Below, piece after piece: positions 41,822 to 50,701 of a stretch of DNA of 64,000 nucleotides (positions are counted from its first letter, which is position 1; each line of letters begins with the position of its first letter). The DNA is from Asparagopsis taxiformis (Eukaryota > Rhodophyta > Florideophyceae > Bonnemaisoniales > Bonnemaisoniaceae), in assembly GCA_030407315.1 (NCBI GenBank), contig JALQPE010002516.1, positions 1 to 64,000 of the forward strand. Reading direction: 5' to 3'. The notes under the pieces are model-generated. The model did not search any database. It was not told the origin of the DNA and worked only from the letters and a program-made list of their open reading frames with translations. A program made the translations under genes and the position numbers.

Positions 41822-44224
41822 ATGAATTACGCTGTGTCGAATTCCAGCGCGTCGCCCAGGCAACCGTTGCCAACGTCAGCGGACGCCGAAGCCGACGTGG
41901 CCTTGTCAGCAGAAGCGATCTTCGCGACTGATCGATCTATCCCGCCGGATATCGAGGCGATCGGCCAGCTACCACGTACGGTAAGCCCGTTTGAGTCCGT
42001 GAGTATGGACCCCGCAACGCGCGGTCAGCTCAACGAAGGGAACGTGACTCCCACGGCACTACGTGTAGTGTACGAAGACCTTCGAGGTCACATCGAAAGG
42101 GCGAGCGACGCGGCCGTCGACGAAGCCGTAAGGCAGAGACTCGGAGTCTCGGAGCGCGAAGCTCGTGCGTTACGTGAACGCTCAGCGACCCTCGAACGGG
42201 AAAACGAAGATTTACGAAACCGCCTCTCCGCCGTGGAGGGAAGACTCGACTCGTTTGTCGTAGTATTCAACGAAATCGTCGCCGGACGTTCCGCTCCGCC
42301 GAGCGGAAGCGATCCGAATTACGAAGGCTCGCGCGCCTATAACTCGCAATCCTCCCCGGCCGTTCCGGGAGGATACCCACCAACACCCGGTCCGACGACC
42401 CCGACAACGTACGGAAGGGGGGCGACAGTGCAACGAGCCATCGCCAACCCCGACGAGACGCCACGAAGGCAATTACGTTTTAACGATACGCCAGACCACG
42501 CGCGGTCGGCGGACGCAGCACGAGCTGCGCAATTCGATACGAGAGCTCCCCCGCCACGTGAGACGTACATTCCGTGGCTGGGTACGTTCGGCACGACGGA
42601 CACGCGAGTCCACGAAAACGAACGTGCCGACGCGGTACGCTTACCAGGGAACGCCCTCGGACCCGTTTGCCACGCGTTGGCAGAGCACACGACAATGCTC
42701 GACGCATTTGCGAACGTGGTGTCGTACCGCATGTACCGACTTAACGATGTACGTGAACATCTCTACGTGAACGAGAGTCAAAGCGTACATAAGCTCAAAC
42801 GTGAGCTGGAGGGACTTTTCCCTACGTTAAAGCCGTTCTCCGGCCGGAATCCGATTACGTTACTCGGATTCCTCGCCCAAATACGTGATGGGTTCAGCAC
42901 ACTCGGAGTGTGCGAGGGAGTGGCAGTACGTGCGCTGCACTTCTTCCTCGAAGGGGACGCCCGACGGTTCTACGATTCCCAGTGTACGACTGGTGTGATC
43001 ACGACTGATCCGACGAAGAGGTTCTCGTGGCCTCACGTAATCAACGCGTTGATCAAACGATACCTGCAAGACGACGTGCTGCAGGAGGCCTACGAAAAGG
43101 TCACGATGATCACGCAGAGTCCTAACGAGGACGAGAATCAGTACGCTGATAGACTCGACACCGCCACGCGGGCGTGTAACTACGTGTTTACGGATCGACT
43201 CCTCGTTCACCACTACGTACGTGGTTTGCTGCCCTCGACGCGGGCAGCCGTGACGGAACGACTCCGGTCACTCCCCGAACGAGAGAGGAACGACCTCACC
43301 GTTGTGAGACGATTGGCGACGGCCGAAGGAACGACCTTCCGTGCACGTACGGCAGCTGTCGCGTCAGCCGCGAAACCGAAAGTGCGGTTTCCGGTGAAGC
43401 CTACGTTGGCTATTTCCGACCACGAGTCGAGGAAGTTCGCGGACTACGATGAGTCCGCGTACTTACGTAATGAACGGGCTAACGAGCCCAGTTACCACGA
43501 TGGTAACCCGAACATCCCCGCGAGGGACGACGACGACGTGTCGCTCGCTGCGGTTCACGTTGCCGAGAATTTGGAGGCGATCCTCTTCACGAACGGGCCG
43601 CCGCCCAACGATACGAAAACGGCAAACGAAAAGCCGGACGAGCTCGAAGCTCGATTGAACCGTCCATGCGAGGACGTGCCGAAGCTCACGAGCGAGCAGA
43701 CGCAATTGGCGCACTCCGTAATCCCGAATGATTACTGGACGCTGTCGTGTTGGTCATGCCGCGAAGATGGCCACTCGACGTTTACGTGTCCGCGTCTGAC
43801 GCCAGATCAACGGATCTTTTTCGCGTACAAGTACTACCTCTTCCACGTGAAGAGCAACCCACGTCAGGCTGAGTACTTCCGCCAACGAATGGCTAAACGT
43901 AACCAGGAACGACCTGGCGAGCGAGGGAACGTGACCCCGCGGAGGTACGGCACGCCGCCTACGATACTCCGAAACCCCAATCGTGACGGGGGAAGGCCCT
44001 TCGACAGGCGCCGCGGCGATTTTCGTAATGACCGACGTGACCCCCGCCCGTGGGCGAACGAACGGAATGGCCAGCGTAATGGCCGCAGCGGAGTCTACGT
44101 GACGACCTCCGCTGACGAAACGCCACTCGAGGTGGAAACGAGTCACGATGACGAACGAGCTTCGTGGGCTCACGACGACAACGTGTCGAACGGCCCCGCG
44201 CCGGGAAACGACCAGGCGATGTAG
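41822..44224 (+). CDS. gag: Gag polyprotein of the chromovirus
   Basis: 800 codons from ATG 41822 (MNYAVSNSSA). A coiled-coil segment at about residues 95-145 precedes a Pro/Ser-rich linker. The capsid-like core includes NPITLLGFLAQIRDGF and RYLQDDVLQEAYEKV. At about residue 642 is CWSCREDGHSTFTC, a CX2CX4HX4C zinc knuckle for RNA packaging. The tail is Arg-rich. The start is supported by the same MNYA start in the truncated copy at 60289. Pol overlaps its last 61 bases in the -1 frame. Confidence 0.9.
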   Translation: MNYAVSNSSASPRQPLPTSADAEADVALSAEAIFATDRSIPPDIEAIGQLPRTVSPFESVSMDPATRGQLNEGNVTPTALRVVYEDLRGHIERASDAAVDEAVRQRLGVSEREARALRERSATLERENEDLRNRLSAVEGRLDSFVVVFNEIVAGRSAPPSGSDPNYEGSRAYNSQSSPAVPGGYPPTPGPTTPTTYGRGATVQRAIANPDETPRRQLRFNDTPDHARSADAARAAQFDTRAPPPRETYIPWLGTFGTTDTRVHENERADAVRLPGNALGPVCHALAEHTTMLDAFANVVSYRMYRLNDVREHLYVNESQSVHKLKRELEGLFPTLKPFSGRNPITLLGFLAQIRDGFSTLGVCEGVAVRALHFFLEGDARRFYDSQCTTGVITTDPTKRFSWPHVINALIKRYLQDDVLQEAYEKVTMITQSPNEDENQYADRLDTATRACNYVFTDRLLVHHYVRGLLPSTRAAVTERLRSLPERERNDLTVVRRLATAEGTTFRARTAAVASAAKPKVRFPVKPTLAISDHESRKFADYDESAYLRNERANEPSYHDGNPNIPARDDDDVSLAAVHVAENLEAILFTNGPPPNDTKTANEKPDELEARLNRPCEDVPKLTSEQTQLAHSVIPNDYWTLSCWSCREDGHSTFTCPRLTPDQRIFFAYKYYLFHVKSNPRQAEYFRQRMAKRNQERPGERGNVTPRRYGTPPTILRNPNRDGGRPFDRRRGDFRNDRRDPRPWANERNGQRNGRSGVYVTTSADETPLEVETSHDDERASWAHDDNVSNGPAPGNDQAM

Positions 44225-47200
44225 GTCACGAGCCACCCACATCGCCTGAACCCTTACGTAAAAGGGGGACGACCGACGTCGATGATTGGTCCTCCGCAGG
44301 CTCACCGATGAACGAGAGCTACGTAAAGCTCACGGCCGCGAAGGCCAACTCGAGTCACACGACACCCGACGTGGGGGAAGAAACGAAGTCCGACGGGACG
44401 AACGAACCTCACACGAAGAGGAAGCCTCGCAGACGAGCGAGACGCGCTACCCGGAAGCACGACGCTTCCGAGCGCGAGAAAGCCAAACACGCGGCTTATA
44501 CGAAGCGTGTCGACGCAAAAGAAGCCATACGGGCTCACACGATGAAGCGACGAACCGCTAGCGAAGACGTAGACCGCGCGCCGGTCAGGACCGAACCGTT
44601 GGTCCTCGACGGGCATACGTGCCTACTTGCGTCGAAGCATTATATCGTATCCGGAACGATCGGACTAGACCTCAACGTGATGAGGGCGATTACCATCGCG
44701 ATGGATACGTGCAGCGGCTACAACTTGATACGAACAAGTTTACTACCCTACGACTGGGTCGACCGCTGTCTACGTGACGAAGAGCTACCGAAGCTCGGAG
44801 ACGCCAACGGGCGACGTTTGCCTATCGAAGGCGCCATCCTGCTTCGTGTCAGGTTGGGGAACTCGCTGTTCCGCGTAAAATTCTTCGTAGCCAACACGCT
44901 GGCTGTTCCCGTTATAATGGGCACGTCGTTCATGTCGAAGCATGTCGATGCTATACGCTGTCGAGCGCAGACAATCGACCTCCATCGGGGGGATACGATA
45001 CCCATTATCGCGGAGGGCGATACGACGACTCCGTACGAGGAGGGGGAAGAGACGAATCCAAACGTGGAACACCCGAAACGCCGCGAGCGTAACGCGGCCT
45101 CGAATAGGCCGAGCCGAACGTTCTCGGTTCGCCTGACGAAGTACACGCGTGTACCGGCGATGTCGCAACGGACCGTCAACGTGACGACGGATGCGACCGG
45201 ACTCGTGTTCCTCGAACCGAAAGCGTCGGTGCAATTCCGGCATGGGCTGCGCATAGCCAACGGAGTGGTCGACGTAGGACCGAGAGAGACGTTCTCTATC
45301 ATCGTGTCGAACTTCACGAAGAAGGACCGCGAATTGCCGAAAGGCGCAACGATTGCGTACGCGGTACGCTCCCCGTTGGGAATCGTCCCACTCAAGCGTG
45401 AGGGCGGCGAAGCCCTCGCGAAGGTCTTGAACCTACCGCTAGTCGACGCGACGACACGGACGAATACGAACGGGTTGGGCGACGAAACGCCAGACCCGTT
45501 GGTCAACGAAAAGGGGAACGACCCCGCCACGGATTGGCAGTCGACAATCGATTTGTCGCACCTCGACGACGAGGATTTACGAAAGCGCATCAACGAGATG
45601 CTAGCTACACATTCGTCAATGTGGACGAGCGGACGCCTCGGCGAAATCAATGCTACGGAGCATCGAATCGAACTCGAACCGGGCACGCGGCCCATACGTT
45701 CAATGCCCTATCGTCAGGGTCCGGCTTTACGTACGATAGCCGAGGAGCAGATCACGAAGATGCTCAACGAAGGGGTTATCGAACCCGCGTCCAGCGAATG
45801 GGCGTCACCAATCGTGTTGGTGCCGAAGAAGGACGGATCCTTACGTTTCTGTGTCGATTACAGGCGTTTGAACGCGAAAACGATCGCTGATTCGTACCCG
45901 CTTCCTCGTATGGAAGATTGCCTCGATTCGTTGGGCGACGCCGCCATCTTCACGACACTCGATTGTAACGCCGGTTACTGGCAAGTGCCCGTCTCCGCCG
46001 AGGACCGTGATAAGACAACGTTTACGTCTTTCATGGGAACGTATCGCTACGTGCGAATGCCATTCGGGCTACGAAATGCCCCCGCTACGTTTCAGCGGAC
46101 GTTGGACATCATCCTCTCCGGAGTACGTTGGCAATCGTGCCTGGTCTACTTAGACGACGTAATCGTCTTTTCGAAAGACCTCGAGTCTCACCTGGGTCAC
46201 GTTGACCAGGTGCTTTCCCTGCTACGCGCAGCGGGAGTAACGTTAAAGCTCACGAAGTGCTCGTTCTTTCAACCACGAGTTGACTACCTGGGGCACGTGA
46301 TTACCCCAGGGAAGCTGCACGTCGCAGCTCGGAACAAGGAAGCCTTTCGTACGGCTACGTTCCCACGCGACAAGACGCAATGTCGATCGTTTTTGGGCGC
46401 GGCCAACGTTTACCGCCGTTTCGTAAAGGCGTATGCCGAGATCGCTCGGCCACTCAACACGATGTTGAAGAAGGACGCTTCCCCCGATTGGACGAACCCA
46501 ACGGACGCGCAAACGAATGCGTTCGAAACGTTGAAGACAATACTGGTGTCGCCACCAGTATTGCACCTTCCGAAGGCGGGACGTCCGTTCATGATCGATA
46601 CCGACGCGTCGGCGTATCAGCTGGGAGCTACGTTGCTCCAGCAGCAGAACGAAGATAAGCCCAACGAATGGGTGCCGATTGGGTACTGGTCGAAGACCCT
46701 CAACGAAACCGAACGCGGTTACTCGGCAACGGAGCGCGAGTGTTACTCCGTCGTTTGGGCGATAACGTCGCTCCGACCCTACGTAGAGGGTCAACGATTT
46801 ACCGTACGTACGGATCACGAAGCCTTACGTTGGCTGATGACGTTGACGGACGCGTCCGGACGACTACTACGATGGAGGCTACGCGTTGCCGAATTCGATT
46901 TCGAAGTCACGTACAGGCCTGGGCGCGTGCACCAGGTACCTGACGCTTTATCACGTGTGATATCTACGTATGACGACGGTCGACCCGTCGACGATGACGT
47001 ACCATCGTACGGGGACGCGGTCCTCGTGACGACTCGCAGTCGGCGACAACCCACACGAAATGGGCAAGGACGAACGACGTCCGTACGTAAAAAGGCAACG
47101 AATGCCAGGGGTCACGACGACCCGTCGAACGAGACTCGTGATGAACGAACATCAGCCACGACGGCTGGCCACGATGGCCTCGAGTTCAACCGCGACGCGT

Positions 47201-48753
47201 CGCTCGATGACGTTCTCGACGAGGAACCGGATTTCCTCGACGAACAGCGCGCTGCTGAAGACGATTCGGCACGCGTGCCACCAGCTGACGTTCAGCTTCC
47301 CATTACGAGGGACGAGCTTATCGAAGCTCAACGCGAGGACGCGTTCTGTCAAACGATACTGACACGACAGTCCGAGACGCAGGACGCTGCATTCTTCGAA
47401 GGCCACGATGGCTTACTCCGACGCCGGAACCCTCACGATGAGGAACGTACACAAATCGTTGTGCCGGCTTCGTTACGGCCGCGGCTGCTGGAGTTAACGC
47501 ACCACCACGTCCTCGCTGGACATCCCGGGCAAACGCGTATGTACTATACCCTACGGAGGACGTACTACTGGCCCGCGATGGCCGCCGACATCCACGCAAC
47601 GGTACGAAACTGCGTTGGATGTGCGAAGAACCGCGTGAAGCTTCGCAAACGGACGAACCCGTTACGTTTATTTCCGGCTACGGAGCCGCTGCGAGACCTA
47701 TGTATCGACATACTAGGTCCGCTTACGAAGACCACGCGTGGTAACCGATTTATCCTCGTGATAACGGACCGCTTCACGAAGCTGACTAGAGTCGTACCTC
47801 TACGAAATATCGATTCCGCCAACGTGGCGAGCGCGTTCGTCAACGCGTGGGTCTTCTCGTATGGACCCCCACGGACGCTCATAAGCGATAACGGAAAGCA
47901 GTTCGCTGCTAAGTTTTTCCAGCGCGTCTGCAACGAAATCGGCGTGACGAACGTCTTTACGTCGACGTACCACCCCCAAACGAACGGGCAGGTGGAGCGC
48001 TACAACAGGACGATCCTGGCGATGCTGCGCAATTACGTGAACGAAAACCAGAACGACTGGGATCGATACGCATCGGCGTTAACGTTTGCGTACAACACGC
48101 ATGTGCATTCGAGCACGGGCACGACGCCCTTCGATTTGATTCTCACGAATCCACCGCCACCGTTGGCGCTACACACGTCGGTAACGAACCGCGAACTACC
48201 CGACGGGGGAGGGCGAGCCACTTACGTTCGTGAGCTCGCCACAACGATGGATAACGCGTATCGAACGCTGAAGGCCGCGCAGGCACGTTATAAACGAAAT
48301 TTCGACAAACGAGTCCGTGTCTCGAATCGAAACATCCGCGCGGGAGAATACGTATTCATCGACCCGACGGACGGGACCACGAAGGGCACGAAGCTCGGCA
48401 ACCACGCGTTGGGACCGTTCCGCGTACTACGTAACGACGTACGAACGTTCGTCATCCAACGAGGAGACGTAGTTGAACGTGTCAACTCGGACCGCGTTGC
48501 GTACGCGCCAACGCCGGCGAACGCGCCCCCGCCGGAGCCATACGATGCCACCGAGGCAGACCTCGACAAGAACCGCGACGGTCCAGCGTATGTAGTAGAC
48601 GACCTACTCAACCACCGCGTGAACGAGGACGGAACGTTAGACTTCCTCGTGAAGTGGGTCGGGTATCGTAACCCTACGTGGGAACCCCGCCGGAACGTAT
48701 CTGAAGAGAGCGTCTCTCGATACTTCGCACGCGTGCGACGAGCAACAACGTGA
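44164..48753 (+). CDS. pol: Pol polyprotein: protease, RT, RNase H, integrase, chromodomain
   Basis: The frame is open for 1529 codons and is probably entered at the slippery site rather than at 44164. Near residue 180 is AMDTCSGYNLI, the retropepsin site with Cys where Gly is normal, and then VPVIMGTSFM. RT has WASPIVLVPKKDGSLRFCVD and VYLDDVIVFS (about 661). RNase H starts near 812 (IDTDASAYQLGATL) with RTDHEALRWL. Integrase has an HHCC finger (HHHVLAGHPGQ to CVGCAKNR), then CIDILGPL, LISDNGKQF and GQVERYN with exactly 35 residues between the second Asp and Glu. Residues 1477-1525 are a chromodomain (FLVKWVGYRNPTWEP), which places the element among chromoviruses and could target integration to marked chromatin. 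Confidence 0.95.
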   Translation: MGSRRQRVERPRAGKRPGDVGHEPPTSPEPLRKRGTTDVDDWSSAGSPMNESYVKLTAAKANSSHTTPDVGEETKSDGTNEPHTKRKPRRRARRATRKHDASEREKAKHAAYTKRVDAKEAIRAHTMKRRTASEDVDRAPVRTEPLVLDGHTCLLASKHYIVSGTIGLDLNVMRAITIAMDTCSGYNLIRTSLLPYDWVDRCLRDEELPKLGDANGRRLPIEGAILLRVRLGNSLFRVKFFVANTLAVPVIMGTSFMSKHVDAIRCRAQTIDLHRGDTIPIIAEGDTTTPYEEGEETNPNVEHPKRRERNAASNRPSRTFSVRLTKYTRVPAMSQRTVNVTTDATGLVFLEPKASVQFRHGLRIANGVVDVGPRETFSIIVSNFTKKDRELPKGATIAYAVRSPLGIVPLKREGGEALAKVLNLPLVDATTRTNTNGLGDETPDPLVNEKGNDPATDWQSTIDLSHLDDEDLRKRINEMLATHSSMWTSGRLGEINATEHRIELEPGTRPIRSMPYRQGPALRTIAEEQITKMLNEGVIEPASSEWASPIVLVPKKDGSLRFCVDYRRLNAKTIADSYPLPRMEDCLDSLGDAAIFTTLDCNAGYWQVPVSAEDRDKTTFTSFMGTYRYVRMPFGLRNAPATFQRTLDIILSGVRWQSCLVYLDDVIVFSKDLESHLGHVDQVLSLLRAAGVTLKLTKCSFFQPRVDYLGHVITPGKLHVAARNKEAFRTATFPRDKTQCRSFLGAANVYRRFVKAYAEIARPLNTMLKKDASPDWTNPTDAQTNAFETLKTILVSPPVLHLPKAGRPFMIDTDASAYQLGATLLQQQNEDKPNEWVPIGYWSKTLNETERGYSATERECYSVVWAITSLRPYVEGQRFTVRTDHEALRWLMTLTDASGRLLRWRLRVAEFDFEVTYRPGRVHQVPDALSRVISTYDDGRPVDDDVPSYGDAVLVTTRSRRQPTRNGQGRTTSVRKKATNARGHDDPSNETRDERTSATTAGHDGLEFNRDASLDDVLDEEPDFLDEQRAAEDDSARVPPADVQLPITRDELIEAQREDAFCQTILTRQSETQDAAFFEGHDGLLRRRNPHDEERTQIVVPASLRPRLLELTHHHVLAGHPGQTRMYYTLRRTYYWPAMAADIHATVRNCVGCAKNRVKLRKRTNPLRLFPATEPLRDLCIDILGPLTKTTRGNRFILVITDRFTKLTRVVPLRNIDSANVASAFVNAWVFSYGPPRTLISDNGKQFAAKFFQRVCNEIGVTNVFTSTYHPQTNGQVERYNRTILAMLRNYVNENQNDWDRYASALTFAYNTHVHSSTGTTPFDLILTNPPPPLALHTSVTNRELPDGGGRATYVRELATTMDNAYRTLKAAQARYKRNFDKRVRVSNRNIRAGEYVFIDPTDGTTKGTKLGNHALGPFRVLRNDVRTFVIQRGDVVERVNSDRVAYAPTPANAPPPEPYDATEADLDKNRDGPAYVVDDLLNHRVNEDGTLDFLVKWVGYRNPTWEPRRNVSEESVSRYFARVRRATT
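44203..44248 (+). promoter_or_regulatory. Gag-Pol -1 frameshift signal: GGGAAAC plus hairpin
   Basis: Gag codons are CCG GGA AAC GAC, so G GGA AAC (44203-44209) is in the X XXY YYZ phase. Three bases later a perfect 10-bp stem, CAGGCGATGT (44213-44222) with ACATCGCCTG (44239-44248), encloses a 16-base loop and includes the gag stop. The -1 frame is pol. GGGAAAC is a known slippery heptamer in lentiviral gag-pol. The 3-base spacer is shorter than the usual 5-9. Confidence 0.8.
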
Positions 48754-50701
48754 AAGGCCACGACGGCCCCCGAAAACGCACACGAGCGTCGGGTTAAGCG
48801 CACGCGTGCGCGACGTTGCACGATGCAACAAACGAAGGCGACGAGCCGCACGAACGAGAAGCGAAGGCACAACGAGTGGCCGGGACGTCCACCCTTGCGT
48901 TGGGGGGGCGCGATGCGTGCTAGAGCCGTCGCTCTTTTCGTTTTCGACACCATACGTTGGTGGAGGCACGAGCGCCAACGAAAGATTGGACGACGAGTCC
49001 ACGCGCGGACGATTCACACGATGTGAAGAGCCACGACTGGCTCGACAGTGTTGACCGTCCCACGGGCAAAGGTGACGACACCACGGGCCACGGACGGACA
49101 ACACGTCAGATTTTTCGCGCGAAAAATTATACGTGGGCCAGCGGGCCATGGACGCACGGTACGAAAAATCGGGCCGATTACAGTGCGTTAATCCGGCCAA
49201 ATCTCGGGACACGCGTGCCCCGAAAATTTCGTAATTTCGGCATGTCACGTGAGCCATCGTACGTCCCCGTGGACAACCGCTGACAACGAGTCGCATCGAC
49301 CAACGAGGTCAACGCCAAACAGCTCGCGAGCTAACGGCTACGTGACGCCGGAAGGCGGAGAAACGACGTAGGACGGACGCGTCCCCGGCGAAGATGGCAA
49401 CGGCCTCATTACGAAACTCCCCGCACGAAGCGGAACGAAGCTATACGTTAGCCGACGAATTAGACCAACGGGTCTCAGCGCACGAAGCGCGCGAGTAAAG
49501 CGTGCGAACGACGAGCCAACGAGGCCGCGACGAAGGACGGCGAACCGTATCGCCATCGTGAGGCACGACGCCGAACGCGGTAGCCACGTACGGCAACCAC
49601 GGAACGACACAACGGTGTCCTGCCACGCGGGCATAACGAACGACGCGCGAAAGCGAAAAGCCCGCCGGCCAGTCGAACGCACGTAACGAAACACGAATAC
49701 GCAACGGCGTACAAGCTGGTAGCCAACGTAAACGGCACAGCTGAAGGCAACAAGCCGACGAAAAGTTGGCTCACGTAACAGCCTCAAACGCCCGCGGGCA
49801 TGCGAAACGACTGCGTCAATCGCGTCCCCGTCGGGTTCGCAAGTCGAATAAACGAATTACGCAACGGCGTAGAGGGCGAGCATTACGTATGCCCAGGTGC
49901 ACGTCGCACCACATAACGAATGAGCTAACGAAACGCTCCTCGGACGCCGCGGCGAACGACGCCACCACACGAAGCGGACTAGCGCAACGATTGCGCCACC
50001 GGCTAACGTGAAGCCGCGGGAACGTGAAGCGCGACGGCGCTAACGGTGTTAACGGCTATACGAAAAGCCAAGCCCGCCGGCAAAAACGTTGTCTACGGAA
50101 ACCGCGACGCACCACGACGCACTACCGCGTACACGCAACGGCGTGAAGCGTCAAGCCAACTCACGCGCGAGTCGGCCTGACGCTTCGCGAATTTTCCGTC
50201 CAGCTCACCGGAGCGAATTAAAATTGGCACCGACGTGCTACGTGCCAGAGAGCTCGAATGCTCAACGGAATTCGACACCCGACGGGGTTATTCGAACGAG
50301 AAACGACGGCGAAAACGATTCCTGAGTTAGTTACTAAATGATACGCGCGCCAACGGGCTCTAAGACGAGGTTAACGTACCACTCGCAGTGAAAAGCCGCC
50401 GCTACGCGCCGCCGCTTTGCCGAATAATTGCGTGTGATACGAACCTGCCAACGGGCACGCGCCGCCGCGAACTCGAACCACGGGCTACGTAAGCCATACG
50501 ACACCCGACGGGGTAGACGCCACAACAAAAAAATTGTGGGGAGGGGCTTAACGCTAAACCCCTCCTCTCCTGCAGACGACCTGCCAAACGCAAATTACGA
50601 AGCTCAACGGAGCCATGCGATTACGCAAAGAAACAAGACGAAGTTTACGAAGCAATACGATGCTAGAGCCGACGTGGCCTACGAACTAACCTAGGAACGA
50701 C
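48754..50701 (+). other. Non-coding internal region between pol and the antisense ORF
   Basis: GC-rich, dense in ACG-containing words such as CGAACG and GCCAACGGGC, with no convincing frame. At about 50533-50546 is TGTGGGGAGGGGC, resembling the 3' polypurine tract. Confidence 0.5.
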
